A stretch of 64,000 nt of DNA from Bacteroidales bacterium (GCA_024409235.1 JAKSUA010000001.1:62001-126000), one strand, 5' to 3'. Shown: positions 1-9,289, counted from the first letter of the stretch. The notes: a model not told the origin generated them from the sequence alone. Program-made: numbers and translations.

Positions 1-1
1 T

Positions 2-2149
2 TGTGGCGACTGCAGTGCATGCCATTCAAGCTGTTTCACAAACCTTCACAAAACAACACAAAGAAACATTATAAACATTGCTTTTGTTGGAAATCCAAAC
101 AGCGGTAAAACATCTTTATTTAATGCTCTTTCAGGTGGAAATGAACACGTCGGAAACTACAGCGGTGTTACAGTTGACGTAAAAACGGGTCATTTTAATT
201 ACCGAGGATATCACTTCAATGTGACCGATCTTCCCGGAACATATTCACTTTCGGCATATTCACCAGAGGAAATATATGTCCGCCGTCATTTACAGAGTTC
301 CATGCCGGATGTTATTGTAAATGCCGTAGTTGCTTCAAATTTAGAAAGAAACCTCTATCTTACAACAGAACTCATTGATTTAAGTCAACGGGTTGTTGTT
401 GCCTTAAACATGTACGATGAACTTTCTGCAAGCGGTGCCGTTCTTGACTATGAGAAGTTAGGTTCCATGATGGGAATCCCAATGGTTCCAACTGTTGCAA
501 AAAACGGCCAGGGATTAGATAAATTACTTGATACAATCATAGAACTTTTCGAAGGTAAAAATCCAGATGCCCGCCATGTTCATATCAACTATGGCAGTGT
601 GATGGAACCCGAAATTTCTGCTTTAGCAGAACAAATGCATAAAGCGACAGATTTACCACAACAATTTCCTGCCCGATATTGGACTCTCAAAATGATTGAA
701 AATGACAAAGAAGCTATAGAAATTTTACATTCATGCAAAGAGTTTCAATCATGGAGTGAAATTGCTGAAAAATCAGCAGAAAACATTCAGATTCAATTAG
801 ATAAAGACGTTGAAACTGCCATCAGCGATGCAAAATATGGTTTTATCTCCGGTGCATTACACGAAACATTCACTGAAGGCAAAAGAGACATTAATCGAAA
901 AACAAGAAAGATTGACAAATTAGTAGCAAACAAATGGTTAGGCTTTCCTATTTTCATTTTCATTATGTGGCTCATGTTTTTTGTAACATTTTCTCTTGGT
1001 TCATATCCACAAGATTGGATTGATTCCGGATTTGCCGCACTATCTGATTGGTTGAATTCAATCATGCCAAACAACGCACTTCGTTCGTTATTAGTTGACG
1101 GAATTATTGCTGGCTGTGGAACAGTTTGTTCTTTTGTGCCAAACATATTACTCTTATATCTTTTCATTTCTTTAATGGAGGATTCCGGATATATGTCGCG
1201 TGCAGCATTTATCATGGATAATTTAATGCACAAAATGGGACTTCATGGAAAATCATTCATCCCAATGCTAATGGGATTTGGTTGTAATGCGCCGGCAGTG
1301 ATGGCAACAAGGACCATTGAAAGCAGAAGCAGCAGACTAATTACAATGCTAGTCATTCCATTTATGTCATGTAGCGCACGGCTTCCTATTTACGTACTTT
1401 TTGCAGGCACATTTTTTCCAAATCATGCAGCTACAGTAATGATTTTCTTATATATTCTTGGAGTTTTAGTTGCCGCATTAAGTGCAAAATTATTACGTGC
1501 TGTAAAATTCGGAGAAGATGAAACTCCTTTTGTTATGGAGTTGCCTCCTTATCGTATGCCGACAACAATTGCGGTAATAAAACACATGTGGGAAAAATGC
1601 GTTCAATATTTGAAAAAAATCGGAACTGTAATTCTAGGAGCGTCGTTTATCATATGGCTTTTAAGTTATTTTCCAAGACCATTAGTTGAAACAAAAAATG
1701 AAAATGACGAAACAATTACTTATACAGCTGCCGCAGATGTAATTGATGCAGAAAACTCATATTTAGGGCAAATAGGAAGATCTATTGAGCCAATAATGAG
1801 ACCTTTAGGCTTTGATTGGAGAGCAAGCATTGCCATTATTGCGAGCATTCCTGCAAAAGAAATTGCAGTCAGCACTTTGGGAGTTCTATATGATGTAAAG
1901 GATATTGATGAAGATTTTGAGTCCGAAGCCTTAGGAGATTCAATATTAAAAGACGGGACCTTCACGCAATCTTCAGCTTTAGCAATGATGATTTTCATGC
2001 TACTTTGTTTTCCATGTATTGCAACTTTAGGAGCAATTTATGGGGAATCAAACAAAAAAAGATGGGTTATTTTTTCTATAATCTACCCTACTGTAGTAGC
2101 TTGGTTATTTGCATTTATTGCTTACACTGTTAGTGGAGCAATGTTATAA
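2..2149 (+). CDS. feoB: Ferrous iron transport protein B (5' end outside window)
   Basis: Inner-membrane Fe(II) uptake permease with an N-terminal G-protein domain. The frame is open from base 2, so the start lies outside the window; a GTG at 221 is internal. Counting from base 2, G1 (GNPNSGKTS) begins near residue 30, G3 (DLPG) near 76 and G4 (NMYD) near 136. A helical spacer follows, then many membrane segments with the Gate signature regions, including GFGCNAPAVMATRT and PFMSCSARLPIY. Just before G1 lies a Cys cluster, CGDCSACHSSC (CxxCxxCxxxC). In Bacteroidetes FeoB is often fused to an N-terminal FeoA domain; whether that is so here cannot be seen. A strong hairpin terminator follows the stop codon. 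Identity is certain; only the N-terminus is unknown. Confidence 0.97.
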   Translation, partial: CGDCSACHSSCFTNLHKTTQRNIINIAFVGNPNSGKTSLFNALSGGNEHVGNYSGVTVDVKTGHFNYRGYHFNVTDLPGTYSLSAYSPEEIYVRRHLQSSMPDVIVNAVVASNLERNLYLTTELIDLSQRVVVALNMYDELSASGAVLDYEKLGSMMGIPMVPTVAKNGQGLDKLLDTIIELFEGKNPDARHVHINYGSVMEPEISALAEQMHKATDLPQQFPARYWTLKMIENDKEAIEILHSCKEFQSWSEIAEKSAENIQIQLDKDVETAISDAKYGFISGALHETFTEGKRDINRKTRKIDKLVANKWLGFPIFIFIMWLMFFVTFSLGSYPQDWIDSGFAALSDWLNSIMPNNALRSLLVDGIIAGCGTVCSFVPNILLLYLFISLMEDSGYMSRAAFIMDNLMHKMGLHGKSFIPMLMGFGCNAPAVMATRTIESRSSRLITMLVIPFMSCSARLPIYVLFAGTFFPNHAATVMIFLYILGVLVAALSAKLLRAVKFGEDETPFVMELPPYRMPTTIAVIKHMWEKCVQYLKKIGTVILGASFIIWLLSYFPRPLVETKNENDETITYTAAADVIDAENSYLGQIGRSIEPIMRPLGFDWRASIAIIASIPAKEIAVSTLGVLYDVKDIDEDFESEALGDSILKDGTFTQSSALAMMIFMLLCFPCIATLGAIYGESNKKRWVIFSIIYPTVVAWLFAFIAYTVSGAML

Positions 2150-2168
2150 TTTTTAAGTTTTGTTTGGG

Positions 2169-2198
2169 AAAAGGCGATAAAATAAATTATCGCCTTTT
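2169..2198 (+). terminator. Intrinsic terminator after feoB
   Basis: A 12 bp perfect stem (2169-2180 with 2187-2198), a 6 nt A/T loop and a run of T follow the feoB stop codon by 19 bases. Confidence 0.9.
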
Positions 2199-2228
2199 TT
2201 TATTTCGGAATTATCCCTTTTTATCTTG

Positions 2229-2282
2229 TAAAGATATTTTCTACCTTTTCTCTTGAAAGAAAAGGTAGCGAAAAGTTCAAGA
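2229..2282. repeat. Dispersed intergenic hairpin repeat, copy 1
   Basis: Contains a perfect 11 bp inverted repeat (2241-2251 with 2258-2268, 6 nt loop) followed by a GAAAAGTTCAAG tail. Related sequence occurs in two other intergenic spaces, near 30385-30430 and 47867-47915. The three copies share the order pyrimidine-rich arm, CT(T)GA(A/G)AGAAAA, then (A/G)TTCAA(G/C). None lies in a gene. Confidence 0.6.
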
Positions 2283-2318
2283 CGTACCTGCACGGCTGCA
2301 AATCTAACTCGCTGCGCT

Positions 2319-2382
2319 AAAGGAGTTGAAGTGCCGCATTTTCGAGTGATATTTTTTACCGTGTTAAGGCACCAACTCCTTT
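2319..2382. repeat. Inverted repeat in gene-free spacer
   Basis: GGAGTTG-AA-GTGCC (2321-2334) pairs with GGCAC-CAACTCC (about 2368-2380), within a GC-richer stretch unlike the flanking spacer. Short ORFs here (2253-2459 and 2153-2437) have no recognisable product and cross the hairpins, so this reads as non-coding repeat material. Its relation to copy 1 next to it is unknown; it may be one composite element. Confidence 0.5.
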
Positions 2383-2497
2383 TTACGCTCCGCTTCGTTG
2401 ATTTGATACGCTGGGCAGCTAAGTCCCTATATAGCAAGATGATGATTTCGGAAGCTTAAAGTTTTATATTTTTCACATAGCTGGATTCTGTGGCATT

Positions 2498-2561
2498 CTT
2501 TGGTTCTTTTCCCTACAGGCATTTTGTAGCAGAAAGAAAGAATATTACTAGAAGACCAAAG
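2498..2561. repeat. Long imperfect hairpin downstream of aroD
   Basis: CTTTGGTTCTT (2498-2508) pairs almost perfectly with GAAGACCAAAG (2551-2561), enclosing a smaller hairpin (CTACA/TGTAG). It lies just after the aroD stop codon on the minus strand and may end aroBD transcription, although no long T run follows. It completes the 427 bp gene-free interval 2150-2576, which otherwise holds only the feoB terminator and the two repeats to the left. Confidence 0.45.
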
Positions 2562-2576
2562 TATATAATACCGTTT

Positions 2577-3212
2577 TTATTTTATAATGCTTCTGCAAAT
2601 GTTCATTTGTTCTACAGTCAGTTGCCCTCCTGCAGTAGCATGAGCATCATCAATTGCTGCAAAAGAAAAAGGACTTCCAAGAAACAAGTTTGCCACACGT
2701 GTAATTTTTCCCTCCAAGCCCATTGCCAAAGCAACTAAATCTGAATATTCAGAATAAAGAGATAATACTCTTGCAGCATCTTTTCTTGATTTTGCTGTAG
2801 TTGCAATTTTTGGAATATCAGCTCCTTGCGCACGACATTCCTCCACAATAGCTTTTAACTCCTCTATTGAAGGAGTATTTTCATAATTGTGATATGAAAT
2901 AATACACTTGCAGTTATTTTTCTTTGCAACAACTTTTACTTGGGATTTAAAATCCTCGGCTGACTCTATTTCTAAATCAACAAAACTTGCCCCTGATACG
3001 ATAGCTGTATTTAAAAGTACAGCACGTTTTTTATCATCACAATATTGCGGACGACAGGTAGCAATAGTCGGTTTTTTTATATTGGAGAATACCTCAACAA
3101 CAGTTTCTTCATTCAATCCACATAAATCTATGCGAATTTCAGCCATTTCCGCAGAATTTGCAATCTCTACAATTCTTTTCGGATCTTTTTCGGAAACACT
3201 AACGCAAATCAT
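2577..3212 (-). CDS. aroD: 3-dehydroquinate dehydratase, type I
   Basis: Third step of the shikimate pathway: dehydrates 3-dehydroquinate to 3-dehydroshikimate through a Schiff base in a cytoplasmic TIM barrel. At 211 aa it is short but within the range of Bacteroidetes type I enzymes. Visible family signatures are EIRIDL (residues 25-30), CRP (53-55), SYHNYENTP with the catalytic base His108, KIA with the Schiff-base Lys135, AMGLEGKITR (163-172), GSPFSFAA, and the C-terminal AGGQL. The usual S-R pair of the substrate-binding arginine reads T-R here, a mild change. The start overlaps the end of aroB by 14 nt, which suggests translational coupling, and aroB supplies its substrate. Confidence 0.95.
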   Translation of the reverse strand: MICVSVSEKDPKRIVEIANSAEMAEIRIDLCGLNEETVVEVFSNIKKPTIATCRPQYCDDKKRAVLLNTAIVSGASFVDLEIESAEDFKSQVKVVAKKNNCKCIISYHNYENTPSIEELKAIVEECRAQGADIPKIATTAKSRKDAARVLSLYSEYSDLVALAMGLEGKITRVANLFLGSPFSFAAIDDAHATAGGQLTVEQMNICRSIIK

Positions 3213-4233
3213 TGATAACAGTTGCTAACTCGTTATAAGACAATTTTTCTACTACACAAGAACCGATAGCATCCAAATATACAAAATGAACACTCTCACC
3301 TTCACGTTTCTTATCGCTTCTCATAACATGAAGTAATTCAGCAGGATCAACCTCACAAGAAACTGGCATTTCCATTTTGTTTAGCAAAGCAATTAGTCGA
3401 TCACAGTCACTCTGTGACATTTTTCCTTTTAACACAGAAAGTTTTGCTGCATAAACCATACCCACAGAAACTGCACATCCATGAGGCATATGTGTCAATT
3501 TTTCAATAGCATGACCAAATGTATGTCCAAAATTGAATATTCTACGCATTCCAGATTCACGTGCATCATTGTTTACAACTTCTGCTTTAATACGAACAGA
3601 TTCGTACACAAGTGATTCAAAAACTTCTAAGGAATAGTTTTTTATATCGGAGATATGATTTTCTATATATTTAAAAAACTCCTCGCTATAAATTGCTCCA
3701 TATTTAACAACCTCACCCATACCACTTAAAAGTTCGGTCTTTGGTAATGATTTTAATATAGACAATTCACAGATAACGAATTTTGGCAAGCTAAATGTTC
3801 CGATGATATTTTTTATTCCACGGAAATTTACACCATTTTTTCCACCAACACTCGCATCAACTTGGCTCAACAAAGTTGTTGACACAAATCCGAACTCAAT
3901 TCCTCGCATAAAAATTGTGGCTATAAAACCACTCATATCACATACGATTCCGCCACCAATTCCAAGAATAAATGATGTTCTGTCAAATTCGTTTTCTATC
4001 AATTTTTCAAAAATTGCATCCAACGACTGCATACTTTTATTCTCTTCTCCCTGTGGAATTTCAAGAATCAAATCAGCTTTCGGGAACTGTTTCCCATACA
4101 AAGAATGAATAACAGGATCAGTTATAATTGCTATTTTCTTATTTTTAGGTAAATAATTTGCAACGTTTGCAAGCGTTTCACCTACATATATCTTTGATTC
4201 TCCAATAGAGCTCTGTATTTCTAATATTTTCAT
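3199..4233 (-). CDS. aroB: 3-dehydroquinate synthase
   Basis: NAD- and metal-dependent cyclisation of DAHP to 3-dehydroquinate, the step just before AroD. With the start at 4233 the protein is 344 aa, typical for AroB. Motifs: GGGIVCDMSGF (93-103, NAD site), STTLLSQVDASVGGKNGVN (118-136), GEVVKYG (173-179, metal ligand Glu), NFGHTFGHAIE (234-244) and HGCAVSVGM (251-259, normally HGEAV). The frame also offers an ATG at 4281, but that version adds 16 residues without homology to the family and would begin upstream of a good promoter (-7 box at 4254-4261), so the ATG at 4233 is preferred. First gene of the aroBD operon. Confidence 0.95.
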   Translation of the reverse strand: MKILEIQSSIGESKIYVGETLANVANYLPKNKKIAIITDPVIHSLYGKQFPKADLILEIPQGEENKSMQSLDAIFEKLIENEFDRTSFILGIGGGIVCDMSGFIATIFMRGIEFGFVSTTLLSQVDASVGGKNGVNFRGIKNIIGTFSLPKFVICELSILKSLPKTELLSGMGEVVKYGAIYSEEFFKYIENHISDIKNYSLEVFESLVYESVRIKAEVVNNDARESGMRRIFNFGHTFGHAIEKLTHMPHGCAVSVGMVYAAKLSVLKGKMSQSDCDRLIALLNKMEMPVSCEVDPAELLHVMRSDKKREGESVHFVYLDAIGSCVVEKLSYNELATVINDLR

Positions 4234-4253
4234 TGCTTTGTAATAAGTCCACG

Positions 4254-4281
4254 CAAATATAACTAAAAAGAGAAACCGCAA
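4254..4281 (-). promoter_or_regulatory. Bacteroidetes-type promoter for aroBD
   Basis: On the minus strand TATATTTG (4254-4261) matches the -7 consensus TAnnTTTG exactly, with TTG (4279-4281) 17 bp upstream as a possible -33 element. The leader to the ATG at 4233 would be short, about 15 nt. Confidence 0.5.
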
Positions 4282-4313
4282 CTATAGAATTACATATTAT
4301 TACAATATCAAAA

Positions 4314-4341
4314 ATCCTCACTGAAAAAAATCAGTGAGGAT
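4314..4341 (-). terminator. Terminator of the lipoprotein operon
   Basis: An 11 bp perfect stem (4314-4324 with 4331-4341) and a 6 nt loop lie about 50 nt past the stop of the lipoprotein gene. On the minus strand a short T run follows. This would close the 9240-4392 operon. Confidence 0.75.
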
Positions 4342-4391
4342 ACAGTCCTTCTTAAACCGCAGCATCAAAAATGAAAACAAGAGATAGACTG

Positions 4392-5147
4392 TTAGAATTT
4401 ATAGTGTAAACCTAGGGATACATGCAATAAAGTTGTTCTATAATAATCCGAATCCTTTATTTTACTTTCTATAAAATCAAATGAAGAACTTGAAACCGGT
4501 AATGACAAACCAACTCTTGGTTCAAATTTCAAGTGTTCTCCACCTAATCTACAAAAAATCATTGGTTCAAAATGAAACATATAAAAATTCTGATTGTATG
4601 CTTTATTATAATCATCATTCCAATCGAACATATTTAACGATGACGATAGACGCACAGAAGTTCCCCATTCAAACCAATTCACATGTTGTCCCAAATTCAC
4701 TTGAGCAAAAGCAAGAGCATATTTGTTATGATAATTCTCACTACTTTCCACCTCATCAGCAATTCCATATCCTGCACCAAGGAATGCTTCTAACTTAAAG
4801 TTTTCGTTGTCCGTCAAATTAAATCTTCCAACAGAAGCTTCAAAATACCGATGACTATATTTTCCATAAATAGACAAATCTGTATAACTTCGACTTGAAG
4901 TCCCTTTTTTTGTAAATGCGTCATTATAATCTGTAAAATTACCATACGACACATTTCCATCTAACATTACTGCATATTTTTCAGAAAAGGCATCTGCAAA
5001 AGATAACGACACACTATTAGAACTTACCGATACTGCGACCTGTTTTTCACCTTTTTCCTCAAATAATGGAGCACTTGCCATTGGCGGGATATACATTGAA
5101 GCACAACCCGAAAATAATAGAGGCAGAAAATAGAGAATCTTTTTCAT
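4392..5147 (-). CDS. Outer-membrane lipoprotein, beta-strand rich
   Basis: A 251 aa protein of unknown function. Begun at the MKK at 5147 (an ATG three codons earlier is possible), it has a short signal peptide ending in LLFSGC, a clear lipobox with the lipidated Cys at residue 15. The rest is rich in alternating aromatic and polar strands (YGKYSHRYFEASVGRF, HFEPMIFCRLGGEHLKFEPRVGL) and ends in Phe, as small outer-membrane barrel-like proteins do. It starts only 13 nt after the stop of the T9SS-sorted esterase-like gene, so it is very likely cotranscribed as the third gene of that operon. No catalytic motif was seen. Surface anchoring or accessory function is inference. Confidence 0.8.
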   Translation of the reverse strand: MKKILYFLPLLFSGCASMYIPPMASAPLFEEKGEKQVAVSVSSNSVSLSFADAFSEKYAVMLDGNVSYGNFTDYNDAFTKKGTSSRSYTDLSIYGKYSHRYFEASVGRFNLTDNENFKLEAFLGAGYGIADEVESSENYHNKYALAFAQVNLGQHVNWFEWGTSVRLSSSLNMFDWNDDYNKAYNQNFYMFHFEPMIFCRLGGEHLKFEPRVGLSLPVSSSSFDFIESKIKDSDYYRTTLLHVSLGLHYKF

Positions 5148-5160
5148 AACATACATATTT

Positions 5161-7899
5161 TTATTGTTTTACAACTTGTTTTATTACTACATTACCATTG
5201 CCCTGCACAACTTTAACTACATACGTTCCTGCCGGGAAATCTCTACAAGTCAGTTCTACATTTTTCTGAAACTTTTCTTGTAGCATCTTTTTCCCTTTCA
5301 CATCATATATAATCACTTTATTGTCCGTTTTATTTGAGGACACAAACAACTTCTCCGTAACTGGATTAGGGTACATTACTACCGCATCAGAATAATCCTT
5401 AATAATTGCAAATAGGTTATCCCCGTCATCCTCAGCAATGTCATCTGTCTCGGAAAAATCCAACTCATATGATTTTACATAATTACCATTTGATTCATCA
5501 CAATAAGTTTCATTTCCAATTTTTGCAGTAAACGAAGAACCTTTTTTAATCAATGTTCCTGGCAGAATTTGAATCTTTTCGTTTGCTAACGCAGACATAA
5601 CTGAACCAGACTCAAGAATCACATCGCCATCATTTTTTAGATCATTGTCAACAGAATTTCCTATAAAAACACTCTTTTTGGCTTCAGCAGCCTTTTTATG
5701 TCCATTCCCTACGGTAATATTTTCGAGGTATATATTCTCAGAAGAGGATTCATCTAGCATTACAGAAATCATTTCTTCACTAAATACACCTTCTTTATCC
5801 TTATCATAGATATGATCGAGATTTTTATCCTCTACATACATAACATCAAACCAAGATATATTTGACTTATCTGATTTTGCATATAGATTATTTGAGAGCT
5901 TGGTTACACCTGCCGTTGACGACAAATAATTCTTAATATTTACATGAGGATTACTTATATTTCGTAAGCCTAATGAACTATAAGAAGGAATAAAATTGTC
6001 TGGATGCGAATCATAGCTAAATTCTCCTAAAAATTCAATTAATTCAACACCATCTATTCCCCCAAAGCCACCTTCTCCTTTAAAATCACCTAAATTATGA
6101 AGGTTTCTAATACTACCTGGCGCATTATCTATAGGCATTGTATTATTAACATATACATTACGAGAAGCAACAGTTCCACCAGATGTACACTTTGTTCCTC
6201 CACCCAATGGCATCCTCATACACATTTTTAAATTAGCGGATTCTGTATAAATAAGATGATTCGCTTGATTTGGAACAGCATACACCGAACATTCCCACGT
6301 AATCCTTGGTACTGGAGTTAGACTAGCAACCAAAAATGATATATTTGGTTCTTTCTCAAACAATTTCGCACCTGCAGAGAAACCTTGTCCTGTTCCATTT
6401 CCACTTCCCATAGAAAGAGCAATTGTTCTACATTGCTTTGGAAATGATCCAATACTATTTAAACTCGAAAGAAACTGATCACGTTTGTTTGAGCACTTTG
6501 CTGTTTTTCCATCCGTTGCTGTGTGATGATAAAGTAACATCTCTTTTGCCGCAACACTATTCAACATTTCATCCTCAGCATCCTTCAATTTATCTACAAC
6601 TTCCATTAAATCAGAATTCAAATACTTTAGCATATATTGGATTCCTAAAGGAATATTAGCACCCTCTTGAGGAGAATCAACCGATATAAACAATTTTGTC
6701 TGATGGTCAATTTTATAGTATTCCATATATGTCAAGGCATATCTGACAACCAATCCACCCATACTTGCACCTGCAATTATCAACTCATTGTTTGATGTCT
6801 TTTCCTTATTGATTTTCTGAATAAAAGAAACCAGGTTCTTTGCATTATCAATAATTGATTCCGCGCTATTTTTCGAGCGGTAGATTACAATATCATACCC
6901 ATCATTTCGCAATCTATCCAAATAGCCATTTTTATTGGAAACTTTATATAGGTTAATCTTTCCACTCTTATCCACTAATCTATTATTATCCTGTGGATCA
7001 AAGCCAGACACTATCAAATATGGTTTTCGCAGACTTCCATCGCCATTGCATCTTTCATAAATTGCATATTCTGCCTCTACATTACCTGCTATATAACTAG
7101 CAGGACCAAAATCAGGTTCTAAACTCAAGGAATAACTTTTTAGAAAGCTTTCTGTTTCTACGTTCCCATGCACATTTAACGAGCTCAAAGTACAATACGA
7201 TTTACCTGCAATTTTTATTCTAGTCTGAATAATCTTTTGTCCTGGACTATCATAATAAGCCATCACACTTTGGCCAATATTAACAGAATGAAATCCACTG
7301 CCATCATCAAAATTAACTAACAGTTCCTGTATCTCATTAATTCTATTTCCTATACATAATTGTACAGGAAAAGAAAAAGCATAGGTTCCTTCCTCTATTT
7401 CGTTAACTAAAGGTGACAATGATACACAAGTTTTCCTATCAAGAATCTGTTCTGTCGCTCTCGAGTTATCTATGATTTTTCCTGAAATTGTGTCTAGGAT
7501 AATTTTATTATTCAAAACAGCATCAGTACTTATTTGATTATAATCAAAGGCCAATAAACCTATAGGAATTTCATCTTCATTTGTATATGCAGATTCTATA
7601 AAATCTTGATTTAAGGTAACATTGGTATAATCATAATGAGCAAGACAGTATTGCTTATACAGTTTTCGGAAGACATCATAATTAGCTGTATCGCAATATT
7701 TTGAGCCATCATATTGATTAACGGAAACATATGGTATTGCTTTTTCTATCAACAAACCTGTTGTAACTTTTTCCCTTGAAATATCAGAGAAAACATCATT
7801 TACAACGGCTTTGTATCTCGAAAAAACATCGTCTTCCTGAGCACTAATCTGTCCTATTGAGGCAAAAAATGCTAAAGCGATTTTAAAAAACTTCTTCAT
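5161..7899 (-). CDS. T9SS-secreted alpha/beta-hydrolase (esterase/lipase-like)
   Basis: A 912 aa secreted protein with a signal peptide (residues 1-20, ending near QISA). The N-terminal 280 residues are unassigned and beta-rich. Residues about 290-420 carry a hydrolase core: the strand YLIVSGFDP, the nucleophile elbow GASMGG with the probable catalytic Ser379, and DSPQEGANIPLG, where an acid residue might lie. The C-terminal 75 residues are a type A T9SS sorting domain (MYPNPVTEKLFVSS, then YDVKGKKM, then FPAGTYVVKV), so it should be exported through the outer membrane and anchored or released. Substrate unknown; the acid and His of the triad were not assigned. Spacing is 21 nt to the gene before it and 13 nt to the lipoprotein after it, indicating one operon. 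Confidence 0.85.
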   Translation of the reverse strand: MKKFFKIALAFFASIGQISAQEDDVFSRYKAVVNDVFSDISREKVTTGLLIEKAIPYVSVNQYDGSKYCDTANYDVFRKLYKQYCLAHYDYTNVTLNQDFIESAYTNEDEIPIGLLAFDYNQISTDAVLNNKIILDTISGKIIDNSRATEQILDRKTCVSLSPLVNEIEEGTYAFSFPVQLCIGNRINEIQELLVNFDDGSGFHSVNIGQSVMAYYDSPGQKIIQTRIKIAGKSYCTLSSLNVHGNVETESFLKSYSLSLEPDFGPASYIAGNVEAEYAIYERCNGDGSLRKPYLIVSGFDPQDNNRLVDKSGKINLYKVSNKNGYLDRLRNDGYDIVIYRSKNSAESIIDNAKNLVSFIQKINKEKTSNNELIIAGASMGGLVVRYALTYMEYYKIDHQTKLFISVDSPQEGANIPLGIQYMLKYLNSDLMEVVDKLKDAEDEMLNSVAAKEMLLYHHTATDGKTAKCSNKRDQFLSSLNSIGSFPKQCRTIALSMGSGNGTGQGFSAGAKLFEKEPNISFLVASLTPVPRITWECSVYAVPNQANHLIYTESANLKMCMRMPLGGGTKCTSGGTVASRNVYVNNTMPIDNAPGSIRNLHNLGDFKGEGGFGGIDGVELIEFLGEFSYDSHPDNFIPSYSSLGLRNISNPHVNIKNYLSSTAGVTKLSNNLYAKSDKSNISWFDVMYVEDKNLDHIYDKDKEGVFSEEMISVMLDESSSENIYLENITVGNGHKKAAEAKKSVFIGNSVDNDLKNDGDVILESGSVMSALANEKIQILPGTLIKKGSSFTAKIGNETYCDESNGNYVKSYELDFSETDDIAEDDGDNLFAIIKDYSDAVVMYPNPVTEKLFVSSNKTDNKVIIYDVKGKKMLQEKFQKNVELTCRDFPAGTYVVKVVQGNGNVVIKQVVKQ

Positions 7900-7920
7900 T
7901 ATTTTTTCAATAGAATTATG

Positions 7921-9240
7921 TTACTCTGCTTTCTTTAACGTATTAATTTGACCCTGTAAATCAATAATATACAATGTCATTTCCTCTAACTTCTGTAACA
8001 ACGTTGCATTCATCTCAGCCAAGTTCATTCCTGAATCTTTCATTACTTCTGCAGAAGGTACACCAGGTAAATGTTTGTTTTCTTTTATAAAAGAATCAAG
8101 TTCGTCCAACGATTTCAAATCATAGTCTTCCTCAAAAACATAATCCGGCCATTTGTTTCCATTCACTGTCGCTACGACTTCAATTTCTTCGGCATAAATT
8201 TTCTTAGCATTCACGACACCATTTCCATACACAACGAAAGAACTTTTCTTATTAGTTGCATCATAAATGGAGATTGCTTTTGTTTTTTCTGTACCGCTCA
8301 CATAGAATCCAGCCGTAGTTCCCGTCAATCCTTTGATAGAAACAGTGCTGTATGACGTCAATAACATAGGTAACTTTTCTGTACCAATAAACACTGTGCT
8401 TGGAGTCCATTGCAAGGCAATTTTCTCAATATGAGGTCCATTTACGGCAGAAAGATTCTTTCTTTGACGAACTCCAAGAGCTCCACCGTTCCAACCATAC
8501 AATACAGGACCGTCCGTATCGGTATCGGCAAACAAACGTTTTTGCGGAGCTGGAACATTTGTGTTATCAGACACACCGTAATATCCCAGTCCAGAATGAG
8601 GATCACAGGCATCTCTGAATAAAATATCATTGTTATACAATGCGAAAGGAGTATTACAAGAACGTTGTTGATTGACATACACAAAATTTCCGCCTTCACC
8701 GCTTGTTATTCCTGCGCCGCCGCTTGCATTTGCCGGTGTTGTATTATCAGCACCATTATTTTGCTGAGCTAACGATATAGGGAAATAGTCCGTAGAATAT
8801 GGATTTGGACAAGAAGCCACTGATGATTCTACACAATCCAAACATTTCCAGCCCCATCCCCCTGCAGCAGCTTCAGATGGTGTTGCCGATGTCGGCCACA
8901 TTTCCTGTAATAATTGATATTGATTTCCTCCATAATTTACAATAGTAGGACCATCATTAAATAAAACATAATGATATGGTACCCAGGTGCCTTCATATTT
9001 ATTAGACACACTCCACAACCATCCATTATTAACATCATACGGTGTGGAAGGATTGTAATTTGCGGATGACTTGTCATTAATATACACAACAGAAAATTCT
9101 ACATCGTTAACTGTTATGATGACCTCATCACCTTTTTGATACGTCTTCTTCGGGTTATAAGTATCTGCGAACAGATTTGTACTTAAACTCATTGCTATTA
9201 CAGCTCCTGAGAGCATTCTAAAAAGTCTTCTTTTTTTCAT
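7921..9240 (-). CDS. Secreted protein with tail-fibre-like C-terminus
   Basis: A 439 aa protein with a signal peptide (cleavage probably after NLFA, residue 25). The N-terminus has two short aromatic modules (YNPKKTYQKGDEV, then NNGWLWSVSNKYEGTWVPY, and QYQLLQEMWP) that recall carbohydrate-binding CBM5/12-like folds. The middle is Gly/Asn-rich. The C-terminus has the arrangement WPDYVF, then LPGVPSAEV, then a leucine-rich coiled coil (LLQKLEEMTLYIIDLQGQINTLKK). This ending is common in Bacteroidetes proteins annotated as tail-fibre-like and probably trimerises. It lacks an obvious T9SS domain. First gene of a three-gene operon. Binding and trimerisation are inference. Confidence 0.75.
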   Translation of the reverse strand: MKKRRLFRMLSGAVIAMSLSTNLFADTYNPKKTYQKGDEVIITVNDVEFSVVYINDKSSANYNPSTPYDVNNGWLWSVSNKYEGTWVPYHYVLFNDGPTIVNYGGNQYQLLQEMWPTSATPSEAAAGGWGWKCLDCVESSVASCPNPYSTDYFPISLAQQNNGADNTTPANASGGAGITSGEGGNFVYVNQQRSCNTPFALYNNDILFRDACDPHSGLGYYGVSDNTNVPAPQKRLFADTDTDGPVLYGWNGGALGVRQRKNLSAVNGPHIEKIALQWTPSTVFIGTEKLPMLLTSYSTVSIKGLTGTTAGFYVSGTEKTKAISIYDATNKKSSFVVYGNGVVNAKKIYAEEIEVVATVNGNKWPDYVFEEDYDLKSLDELDSFIKENKHLPGVPSAEVMKDSGMNLAEMNATLLQKLEEMTLYIIDLQGQINTLKKAE

Positions 9241-9289
9241 GGTAAAAATTTAAAATTTCAATAAATATGTTGTGCGCACTTTTCAAATG

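Noticed and set aside
793..1233. 146-aa minus-strand ORF opposite feoB
   Set aside because: It is fully antisense to the conserved FeoB coding region.
2253..2738. Two plus-strand ORFs (2253-2459, 2490-2738)
   Set aside because: They run through the hairpin repeats and the antisense strand of aroD and resemble no protein.
4234..4281. Longer aroB start at 4281
   Set aside because: The extra 16 residues lack family similarity and lie on or upstream of a TATATTTG promoter box.
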